Under the pieces are notes generated by a model, which made no database searches, was not told where the DNA came from, and saw only the letters and a program-made list of their open reading frames with translations. From NCBI GenBank assembly GCA_012515825.1, contig JAAYXQ010000243.1:1-7762 (forward strand): a stretch of DNA of 7,762 nt, given 5' to 3'. Both the position numbers and the translations under genes were made by a program. Source of the stretch: Fibrobacter sp. (GTDB taxonomy: Bacteria; Fibrobacterota; Fibrobacteria; Fibrobacterales; Fibrobacteraceae). Positions 1 to 5,799 of the stretch are shown here, piece after piece; the first letter of the stretch is position 1; each line of letters opens with the position of its first letter.

Positions 1-334
1 AAATAGGAAAGTCGTCTGGTAATGCTGTCTTCCCTATTCTTAAGAAAGTTTCTTTGACAATATCCTTCATAATCAGTACTTGAGATTCTAAAGAAACGTG
101 CTGTAAAGAACAACCACCACATTTTTCGTATAAAGGACATTTCGGTTTAATTCGAATGGGGCTAGGCTTGATGATTTGCATCACACGAGCTTCTACGTAG
201 TCTTTACTTTCTTTTGAAATAGCAACTTCTACTTCTTCTCCAGCTAATGCTTGTGGTACAAAACAGACACGGCCATCGGGAAGTCGAGTAAAACCAACTC
301 CTCCTTGAACCATTTTTTCAATTGATAATTTCAA
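1..334 (-). CDS. rlmD: TRAM/[4Fe-4S] 23S rRNA (uracil-5-)-methyltransferase, RlmD/RumA type, 5' part only
   Basis: This is the N-terminal 111 codons of a class I SAM-dependent RNA m5U methyltransferase; the rest lies beyond the left edge. Residues 1-55 form a TRAM RNA-binding domain, starting LSIEKMVQGGVGF and followed by a typical FVPQALAGEEVEV strand pattern. Residues 66-75 read CPLYEKCGGC, the CX5CGGC signature that supplies three of the four ligands of the [4Fe-4S] cluster in this family. The SAM-binding and catalytic regions are not in the window, so RlmD, RlmCD and TrmA-like members cannot be separated with certainty. I chose the TTG at 334 over the ATG at 313 because the TRAM domain begins upstream of that ATG and an AAGGA ribosome site (347-343) sits 8 nt before the TTG. 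The gene starts 36 bp after the ABC gene stop on the same strand and is probably co-transcribed with it. Confidence 0.88.
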   Translation of the reverse strand, partial: MKLSIEKMVQGGVGFTRLPDGRVCFVPQALAGEEVEVAISKESKDYVEARVMQIIKPSPIRIKPKCPLYEKCGGCSLQHVSLESQVLIMKDIVKETFLRIGKTALPDDFPI

Positions 335-342
335 AAAGCGAT

Positions 343-347
343 TCCTT
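343..347 (-). promoter_or_regulatory. Ribosome binding site of the methyltransferase gene
   Basis: AAGGA on the minus strand lies 8 nt before the TTG codon at 334. It is the main support for the non-ATG start, since the first ATG at 313 would cut into the TRAM domain. Confidence 0.5.
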
Positions 348-370
348 ATAATCAAATTTAAAGAAACAAT

Positions 371-1333
371 CTATGACGGTCGCCCTAAAATACACCTACA
401 AAGAACAGAATCCATCGAATCTAAAGGAATCGAATCTTCTGTACAACGAGGCATTCTTTGAGGACAACGTGGTGCAAAACGACAACCCGTTTTTGGTGAA
501 GCATGTGTTGCCCAATCGCCCTCTAATATCTCTGGAGGATGTTCTCGGTCTAAAGTAGGAATACTTTTGATCAAAGCTTTGGTATATGGATGTTTAGGTG
601 AGTTTAAGACTTGGGAAACACTTCCCTTCTCCATAATCTGACCCAAATACATTACAATCACGTTATCGGCAAGAGCTCGGACGACCTGCATATCATGAGA
701 AATAAAGATTAAAGAAATTCCAGCCTGACGACGAATTTCATCTAAAACTTGAATGACTTGAGCTTGGACAGAAACATCAAGAGCACTCGTCACTTCATCA
801 CAAATAAGAATTTTAGGAGATAAAACTAGAGAACGAGCAATGCCAATACGTTGACGCTGACCTCCAGAAAAAGCATGAGGAAATCTCGAAAGTACTTCTG
901 TAGAAAGGCCTACTAAAGAAAGTGTTTCCTTAATTTTTTGACTTGATTCTATACGCGAAAAGCCACGAGCCAGTAATGGATACATCAAAATTTCTGAAAC
1001 GGTTTGCCTTGGATTTAAACTAGAAAAAGGGTCTTGAAAAACCATCTGCATTTGTCTTCGAATCAAAGTCAAATCTTTTCGAGAAGATGGTTTCAACTCC
1101 TCACCTAAGAGAGTCATTTTCCCTATAGTCCAAGGAGCTAGACCAACTAATGCTTGCGCTAAAGTAGATTTTCCGCATCCAGATTCACCAACAATAGCGA
1201 GAATTTCACCTGTTTCTAAAGAAAATGAAAAATCTTCTACCGCTGTAAAAAATTGTTGTACACGACCTAAAACGCCACCTCGCATAGGGTAACGAACCGT
1301 CAAATTTTCAATTGTTAAGGCTTCAGTCGCCAT
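371..1333 (-). CDS. Peptide ABC transporter ATP-binding protein, OppF/DppF type
   Basis: This is a 320-residue ATPase subunit predicted to power a peptide or nickel importer at the inner membrane. Visible motifs are Walker A GESGCGKST (49-57), Q-loop Gln100 in VFQDPFSSLNP, signature SGGQRQR (156-162), Walker B ILICDE (175-180) and H-loop SHD (His213). After the ATPase domain comes the oligo/dipeptide-family C-terminal extension with HPYTKAL (248-254) and cysteines at 284, 290, 297 and 312/314. Iron-sulphur binding by such C-terminal cysteines has been reported for members of this family. Length is normal for OppF/DppF. Possible starts are TTG 1354 and ATG 1351, 1345 and 1333. I chose 1333 because MATEALTIENL begins directly at the conserved domain; this overlaps the xseB stop by 11 nt in another frame. 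No permease, second ATPase or substrate-binding gene is present, so the partner genes must be elsewhere or beyond the window. Substrate is unknown. Confidence 0.9.
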   Translation of the reverse strand: MATEALTIENLTVRYPMRGGVLGRVQQFFTAVEDFSFSLETGEILAIVGESGCGKSTLAQALVGLAPWTIGKMTLLGEELKPSSRKDLTLIRRQMQMVFQDPFSSLNPRQTVSEILMYPLLARGFSRIESSQKIKETLSLVGLSTEVLSRFPHAFSGGQRQRIGIARSLVLSPKILICDEVTSALDVSVQAQVIQVLDEIRRQAGISLIFISHDMQVVRALADNVIVMYLGQIMEKGSVSQVLNSPKHPYTKALIKSIPTLDREHPPEILEGDWATHASPKTGCRFAPRCPQRMPRCTEDSIPLDSMDSVLCRCILGRPS

Positions 1334-1544
1334 TGGAATCGACATCCCCATCAAAAGAGGCTAATGTGTCTTGTATTTTCTTCTCTGTGTCCATTAAAAT
1401 TTTACGACATTCACGTAATAGAATGGTAGCTCGCTCGACTTCAGAAGCTAATTCATCAATTCCCATATCAGAATCATCTATACGGGTTAAAATTTCCTCT
1501 AAAGCGGCCATCGCTGTCTTATATTCTAAATTTGCCTGACTCAT
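1323..1544 (-). CDS. xseB: Exodeoxyribonuclease VII small subunit
   Basis: This is a 73-residue protein of the XseB family. XseB binds the large subunit XseA in the cytoplasm to form exonuclease VII, which degrades single-stranded DNA to oligonucleotides in repair and recombination. The family pattern is clear: YKTAMAALEEILTRID near the N-terminus (8-23), a DMGIDELASEVERA turn and second helix (26-39), and a third helix with CRKILMDTEKKIQ (46-58). The acidic tail FDGDVDSNGD is typical of many XseB proteins. The ATG at 1544 gives the standard length. There is no clear Shine-Dalgarno sequence before it. The 3' end overlaps the start of the ABC ATPase gene, suggesting translational coupling. The usual neighbour xseA is not in the window. 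It is divergent from the lipoprotein operon, with 30 bp between the start codons. Confidence 0.9.
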   Translation of the reverse strand: MSQANLEYKTAMAALEEILTRIDDSDMGIDELASEVERATILLRECRKILMDTEKKIQDTLASFDGDVDSNGD

Positions 1545-1560
1545 AATAATGGAATATAGT
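1532..1560 (+). promoter_or_regulatory. Possible sigma-70 promoter of the lipoprotein operon
   Basis: TTGCCT (1532-1537, 4/6 to TTGACA) and TATAGT (1555-1560, 5/6 to TATAAT) are separated by 17 nt. Transcription would start near 1567, only about 8 nt before the ATG at 1575. The -35 box lies inside the first codons of xseB. The match is by eye; AT-rich DNA yields many false hits. Confidence 0.35.
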
Positions 1561-1574
1561 TACATTTATCTTTA

Positions 1575-2309
1575 ATGAGTATCAACGAAAAAATATTCAC
1601 TGACAAATCAATTCATTCTCGGTTTGGGCGATTAAAAAAAGCATTAATCCAAGGCATCGGCATATTTATTGTTTTTTTGTATACTGGATGCTTAGATATT
1701 CCTCCAACGCCAGATGAGTCTATAAAAGTCAAGGCCATCGGTCTATGGTTAATTAAAGACAATGACTCAGATTCCCTCTACTTTAAGTCTAATTTCAACA
1801 AACCATTTTCATTACGAGCATTTGCAAATCCCTATAAGTATACAGAAGATCTTGATTTTTATTGGTATCGAGACAAAAAACGTTTAGCAAAGTCGGTTAT
1901 ATATACACTAGACACTCCTTTTGTTGAAAGTCAAGTTCCCAATCGATTAAAAGCAATGGATTCTGAAAACAATGAGCTATTTTTTGATTTTAAGGTTCAT
2001 TTAAATAATCCACCTCAAATGCTTTTTAAAACAACTCCTAATGATCAAGATACGCTATATGGCTCTACATCTTCAGCCTTTTTATTTTCTTGGTCTTCTT
2101 CGGATAAAGATCGAAATGATTCTCTAAACCATTATATTAAAATTGATAAGACAACTTATTTTACAGGGCAACTCACTTCAATTCAACAATCTGGTTTCAA
2201 ACCAGGAGTTCATTCTTTTTCCATTTGGGTCATTGATTCTTTTGGAGATGCTGATACTCTTGTCACAAAAACCTTTGTCGTAATCGATTCTTTAGGAGTG
2301 CCAAAATGA
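1575..2309 (+). CDS. Predicted lipoprotein with Ig/PKD-like modules (first of three paralogues)
   Basis: This is a 244-residue protein of unknown function. A basic N-region (RFGRLKK, 16-22) leads into a hydrophobic stretch and the lipobox LYTGC, so Cys39 is the likely lipidated residue; the N-region is longer than usual. The mature part has two beta-rich modules. Module 1 (about 50-145) contains DLDFYW and ends in a strand followed by NNPPQM. Module 2 (about 147-240) contains AFLFSWSSSDKDRNDSLNHY (168-187) and FSIWVIDSFGDADTL, resembling PKD or fibronectin-III-like folds. The same landmarks occur in the next two genes, so this looks like a shorter paralogue lacking their C-terminal module. 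The start is the only in-frame ATG before the signal sequence; no Shine-Dalgarno is visible. The stop overlaps the next start as ATGA. Ig-like identity is inferred from the pattern of aromatic and acidic residues and has not been confirmed by a search. Confidence 0.82.
   Translation: MSINEKIFTDKSIHSRFGRLKKALIQGIGIFIVFLYTGCLDIPPTPDESIKVKAIGLWLIKDNDSDSLYFKSNFNKPFSLRAFANPYKYTEDLDFYWYRDKKRLAKSVIYTLDTPFVESQVPNRLKAMDSENNELFFDFKVHLNNPPQMLFKTTPNDQDTLYGSTSSAFLFSWSSSDKDRNDSLNHYIKIDKTTYFTGQLTSIQQSGFKPGVHSFSIWVIDSFGDADTLVTKTFVVIDSLGVPK
2294..2298 (+). promoter_or_regulatory. Ribosome binding site of the second lipoprotein gene
   Basis: AGGAG lies 7 nt before the ATG at 2306, inside the last codons of the preceding gene. 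Together with the ATGA overlap it indicates translational coupling. Confidence 0.6.
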
Positions 2310-3589
2310 AAAAGCTATTCTTTAGTTATTTTATCTTCGCATTCATATTAATTCTCGTAAGCTGCAATGCAGGAGAAAACGCTCTTTTTGATGGCTCGGA
2401 ATACGAAGGGACTATTTCTATAGACGCTCATATCACTCACTCCCTTGATACATCATCTCTTCGCGTAAAAACAGACACTCTCATCCCAGGAGACAGTGTT
2501 ATTTTTTTAGTCTCGGTATACCCGTCTAAAGCCATCCGTCTACAAAATTATTTTTGGAAAATAAATGAAAAGAAACGAGGCGCAGAATTTAGCTTCCGTT
2601 CTGCCTTTGAAAAAGCGGGTAAACAAACCGCCGTTTTCCATCTCGTGGATTATTATGGAGATACGTTAACAGATACTCTTATTATTTGGGTATCTAATCC
2701 ACCCCAACTCAATGACAGTGTATTTATTCCTGCAAAAGCTTCTCAACATATATCATCTGAAAAAAATGTCTCTTTTGTTTGGGATGCGAGTGACCCCGAT
2801 TCTAACGATCTTCTAAAGCATCATTTTCGTTTGTACAATAACGATACATCTTTTGTGGATACCATTTTATACGAGCCTTTTTTCAATTACCCATTTCAAC
2901 TTCCTCCCCTACAACAATTTTTTTGGAGTATTGAAACATTTGATTCCTTTGGCTTAAAAGCGCCTCAGAAGATAGAGTCATCTTTTTTTACAAAGAGCCT
3001 ATCTCCTGAAGAAGGGGCTGTGATCATTCCTATTTCATCCAAAAATTTTTCACTAATTAGTAAACTCGATTATATAATCACTCCTAAAGAAGGGCAAGTT
3101 CTTCCTCTTTACCTTTTAGAGAAAGAAAAACCTTCTTTAGATAAAGGTCTTCTTCATCTATCTTTCTTAAAAGAGGGAACGTACGAAATCGATTTATTCC
3201 ACTCCCAATACCCCGATTTTAAGATTAGCCCCGTTTCTTTTTCTATAAAAAAAGAAGACGTTCTCATTTTAGATTCTATTCTCTTAACAGATTCAATCAG
3301 CCCATTTCTTTTCAATCTCAATTCAACAAATGATACCATAGATAATCAAGATTCACTTTATTTTTATGTTTCTGATGGAGGCATTCCACTAACTAAAAAC
3401 AACATTCAAGTCTATTTCGATAGCGAGTTATTCCAATCATGGACATACTCTGATTCCATAGTGTGGATATCCATTCCAAAAGAAAAACAAAATGATTTTT
3501 GGCATTTACTTAGTTTTAAAATCACTGATTTTTCAACGAATGTAAAAAAACATACTTTTTATCTTTCTCCTGCAAGCTTTGCCGAGTAA
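2306..3589 (+). CDS. Predicted multi-domain Ig-like lipoprotein (second of three paralogues)
   Basis: This is a 427-residue lipoprotein of unknown function. The signal peptide is classical: MKK, a hydrophobic core, and lipobox LVSC with Cys20 as the predicted lipidation site. Mature modules in order: an Ig/PKD-like domain (about 45-131) with PGDSVIF, NYFWKIN and DTLTDTLIIWVSNPP; a second module (about 135-230) with VSFVWDASDPDSNDLLKHHF (155-174) and FFWSIETFDSFG; a middle region (about 232-318) with LKEGTYEIDLFHSQYP, possibly a carboxypeptidase-regulatory-like fold; and a C-terminal module (about 322-420) starting LLTDSISP and ending KITDFSTN. All four are matched in order by the next gene. 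It is rich in Asp, Ser, Thr and aromatics, as expected for a surface or periplasmic beta protein. No enzyme motif is seen. The start is firm: good ribosome site, ATGA overlap and perfect signal peptide. Confidence 0.87.
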   Translation: MKKLFFSYFIFAFILILVSCNAGENALFDGSEYEGTISIDAHITHSLDTSSLRVKTDTLIPGDSVIFLVSVYPSKAIRLQNYFWKINEKKRGAEFSFRSAFEKAGKQTAVFHLVDYYGDTLTDTLIIWVSNPPQLNDSVFIPAKASQHISSEKNVSFVWDASDPDSNDLLKHHFRLYNNDTSFVDTILYEPFFNYPFQLPPLQQFFWSIETFDSFGLKAPQKIESSFFTKSLSPEEGAVIIPISSKNFSLISKLDYIITPKEGQVLPLYLLEKEKPSLDKGLLHLSFLKEGTYEIDLFHSQYPDFKISPVSFSIKKEDVLILDSILLTDSISPFLFNLNSTNDTIDNQDSLYFYVSDGGIPLTKNNIQVYFDSELFQSWTYSDSIVWISIPKEKQNDFWHLLSFKITDFSTNVKKHTFYLSPASFAE

Positions 3590-3697
3590 AATATGATTTG
3601 CTTTTTTGATAAACATATCTTGACGCTTCGCGCTAGTACGATATTCAACAAGAGAAATATCATCCATATTTTCCATTTTTGTGTTTACCACTTGTTT
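3590..3697. other. Atypical gap between lipoprotein genes 2 and 3
   Basis: The frame of lipoprotein 3 stays open back to an ATG at 3593, but its translation here is rich in Phe, His, Ile and Cys and does not resemble the neighbouring proteins or a signal peptide. A minus-strand frame running from 3766 to 3533 is also open across the stretch. Base use is patchily richer in G+C (for example around 3622-3638) than in the flanking genes. No tRNA fold, terminator or clear promoter was recognised. I treat it as probably untranslated spacer, with a small antisense gene as the alternative. Confidence 0.4.
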
Positions 3698-5173
3698 ATG
3701 CGATTCTACAATGTCCATGCTACGCCTGCGCACTCTGCTCGTTTTGGCAAACAAACGCACCTGCAATTGCTCGATCCATACAATACTGTTCCTCGTAAAC
3801 CATTTTATAGAAGTCTCCTTATTTTATTCACATGCATGATTTTTATCGGGTGTGGAGAAGATTCCCTTTATTCTAAATCCGACACGAGTCAAATCACACA
3901 AAACATTTATGTAGTTCCTGAATTTTTTTCTGGAAATTTATTGACCAATTATTCTGCAGCTCGTGTTCAGACAATTGATCTTGGCCAAACAATTAAATTT
4001 TGGGCAAGTTTTTACATTAATGATGAACAAATCAGTAACGATCAAATCACCAATTATCCTTTTAATATCGAATGGACTTTAAATGATGAGTCTTATAATA
4101 TTCACTACTTTATAAAAACATTTAATGAAACAGGTTCTTTCGACGCAATTCTCACAACCACTGATTTGTTTAAAGATACTCTTCGAGACACTGTCACCAT
4201 TCAAGTAAATCAACCTATTAATATTAAAGCCATTTATCCAGCTGATGGTTATAACTTATTAGACGTCACTGATTCAGCAGGGATTACTCTTCATTGGGAA
4301 TTTTCTGGACAAGACCCTTGGGAAAAAGTTTCATGCCTTTTTTACGCTTCTCGCATAAAAGACCTGACCTGGAATAATCTTATAGATACTGTGAAATGCG
4401 ATGAGCCTTTAACTCTTCTTGGGCCTTTTGAACAAGAAAATTCGATATCTTATAGTGATACCTCTATTGCTTTTTATTGGGGAATAAAGATTATAACCGA
4501 TAAGGGAACATACCCTTCTCAACGAGATTCCACAGGCATTAATTCTTTTAGAACCCGATTAAAAGATAATTCCCTTTCCATTATAGAAGTCCCTATAAAG
4601 TATCTTCAAATTGGTCAAAATACTAGCCCCTATACTCGTGTAGATTTAATTTCTGCCTCAGGAGATACGATACAAAGTAAATTCACTTTACTCACTCAAG
4701 ATACATTTTATTTCAAAAACATTCCACAGCAAAACGGTTTATTCATCAAAGCCACCAATATTCTTCTACCTGAATATATAACACAATCCATTTCTATGGA
4801 TATCATTTCAGGCTCCTATAATGTAATACCCACAATTCTATTTACTGATTCCATAGCTCCTGAACGGGCTCCTCTTTTACAAACCCTTTCTCCAGAAGAT
4901 TCTATTGTATTTAAAATCAAAGATCTCGGGTCTGGTGTCAATCCAAAATCTATAAGAGTTATTTTAAATCATGACACCTTAAAACATGTGTTTTCTGATT
5001 CAGTTCTAAAGTTTGCTGCTCCAAATCTCTTCCAATGTCAAGAGCCTTGCATACTGAATGTAGAAGTCACAGACTTTGCCTCTAATTTTTCGAGTTTAAT
5101 TCATTGGACTCTTTCTTCAAAAAAAGATTCATTAGTACTAGAAGGGCCTTTTCCTCTAAGGGAATTACAATGA
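3698..5173 (+). CDS. Predicted multi-domain Ig-like lipoprotein (third of three paralogues), start uncertain
   Basis: The mature protein is clear and the start is not. The lipobox FIGC places the lipidated cysteine at codon 3851-3853, after KPFYRSLLILFTCMIFIG. Possible starts are ATG 3593 (Cys at residue 87; 3-nt gap to the previous gene), ATG 3698 (used here, 491 aa, Cys52) and TTG 3767 (Cys29, the most normal signal-peptide length). None has a convincing ribosome site. Modules follow lipoprotein 2: Ig/PKD-like domain (about 75-171) with LGQTIKFWASF, FNIEWTLND and DTLRDTVTIQV; second module (about 175-287) with ITLHWEFSGQDP and AFYWGIKI; middle region (about 292-375) with DLISASGDTI; C-terminal module (about 380-470) starting LFTDSIAP, then KDLGSGVNPKSIRV, FSDSV and VTDFASN. 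Extra cysteine pairs (213/234 and 447/451) could form disulphides. The function is unknown. The stop overlaps the next start as ATGA. Confidence 0.82.
   Translation: MRFYNVHATPAHSARFGKQTHLQLLDPYNTVPRKPFYRSLLILFTCMIFIGCGEDSLYSKSDTSQITQNIYVVPEFFSGNLLTNYSAARVQTIDLGQTIKFWASFYINDEQISNDQITNYPFNIEWTLNDESYNIHYFIKTFNETGSFDAILTTTDLFKDTLRDTVTIQVNQPINIKAIYPADGYNLLDVTDSAGITLHWEFSGQDPWEKVSCLFYASRIKDLTWNNLIDTVKCDEPLTLLGPFEQENSISYSDTSIAFYWGIKIITDKGTYPSQRDSTGINSFRTRLKDNSLSIIEVPIKYLQIGQNTSPYTRVDLISASGDTIQSKFTLLTQDTFYFKNIPQQNGLFIKATNILLPEYITQSISMDIISGSYNVIPTILFTDSIAPERAPLLQTLSPEDSIVFKIKDLGSGVNPKSIRVILNHDTLKHVFSDSVLKFAAPNLFQCQEPCILNVEVTDFASNFSSLIHWTLSSKKDSLVLEGPFPLRELQ
5158..5163 (+). promoter_or_regulatory. Ribosome binding site of the small PEGA protein gene
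   Basis: AAGGGA lies 6 nt before the ATG at 5170. It selects this start over the in-frame upstream ATG at 5104, whose extra 22 residues would bury the signal peptide. Confidence 0.55.
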
Positions 5174-5793
5174 TAAAATTTCTTTTTTATTTTCTGCTCT
5201 TTAGTTCTCTCCTTTTTGCTGAAGACTCTATTCAATTTCAGTTATCTAGTTTTCCTCCTCACGCAGATATATATCTCGGTTCTCCTCCAAACTCTTTTTC
5301 TCAAAAAGCACCTTTCTCTACCCCAGCCACCATTCGTTTACCTGTAGACAGTACTCAAGTACTTGTTACCTTATTTAAAAAAGATTACTCTGATACAACC
5401 ATTGACATAAAACTAATACCCAATGAACGTGGCGAAGCTTTTTTAACGATTATGTTAAAGCAAGAATTAAATGAAAGTATCTTAGAACAGCAAAAAAAAG
5501 ATCTCTTTAGACGAGCAAAAAGAGAATATGGTCATATGATTCTTTTAGGTACTATTCCTGCTTCTGTAGCCACGATCATCAATGCTCTTATTATGCAATA
5601 TCATATTAGCGAAGCAGAAGCTCGCTCTACAGAAATTGATAAAATTTTGATTCGACAAAACGAACACTTTAAGTCATTAAAAGATGATTTTCACCATCAC
5701 AGACATCATGCCCAAAATTTTAAACGAGGGACTTTGATTTCAGCAGTCGCGACTTCCTTATTTTTAATTGTTGGATGCACCTTATCCTTTTGA
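5170..5793 (+). CDS. PEGA-like envelope protein with C-terminal membrane hairpin (207 aa)
   Basis: This is an exported protein of unknown function. Residues 1-17 form a signal peptide (MIKFLFYFLLFSSLLFA, likely cut before EDS). Residues 21-95 resemble one PEGA module: FQLSSFPPHADIYLG, a proline-containing turn with FSTPATIRLP, then LFKKDYSDTTIDIKL; PEGA modules are small beta domains found in many envelope proteins. A charged helical stretch (about 98-120) follows. Two hydrophobic segments (about 122-144 and 187-206) flank a charged 40-residue loop containing HHHRHH (175-180). If the signal peptide is cleaved and both segments span the inner membrane, the PEGA module is periplasmic and the loop cytoplasmic. 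The C-terminal layout matches the next gene, so the two are probably paralogues. The ATG at 5170 overlaps the previous stop (ATGA), and the stop is 6 nt before the next ATG. Confidence 0.85.
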   Translation: MIKFLFYFLLFSSLLFAEDSIQFQLSSFPPHADIYLGSPPNSFSQKAPFSTPATIRLPVDSTQVLVTLFKKDYSDTTIDIKLIPNERGEAFLTIMLKQELNESILEQQKKDLFRRAKREYGHMILLGTIPASVATIINALIMQYHISEAEARSTEIDKILIRQNEHFKSLKDDFHHHRHHAQNFKRGTLISAVATSLFLIVGCTLSF

Positions 5794-5796
5794 GGA
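5792..5796 (+). promoter_or_regulatory. Ribosome binding site of the large PEGA protein gene
   Basis: GAGGA overlaps the stop codon of the preceding gene and lies only 3 nt before the ATG at 5800, which is tight but supports coupled translation. Confidence 0.45.
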
Positions 5797-5799
5797 CTT

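Noticed and set aside
373..558. Plus-strand open frame of 61 codons
   Set aside because: It lies fully antisense to the conserved C-terminal part of the ABC ATPase and has no recognisable content.
1312..1539. Plus-strand open frame of 75 codons
   Set aside because: It is antisense to xseB, whose family match is clear.
3154..3339. Minus-strand open frame of 61 codons
   Set aside because: It is antisense to the body of lipoprotein 2, with no start signal or recognisable motif.
3533..3766. Minus-strand open frame as a confident gene
   Set aside because: Its start is a TTG without a ribosome site, its 3' end is antisense to lipoprotein 2, and no family is recognised. It is kept as a finding only.
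5104..5169. Upstream extension of the small PEGA protein to the ATG at 5104
   Set aside because: It would place 22 charged residues before a normal signal peptide; the ATG at 5170 has a ribosome site and the same ATGA overlap seen at 2306.
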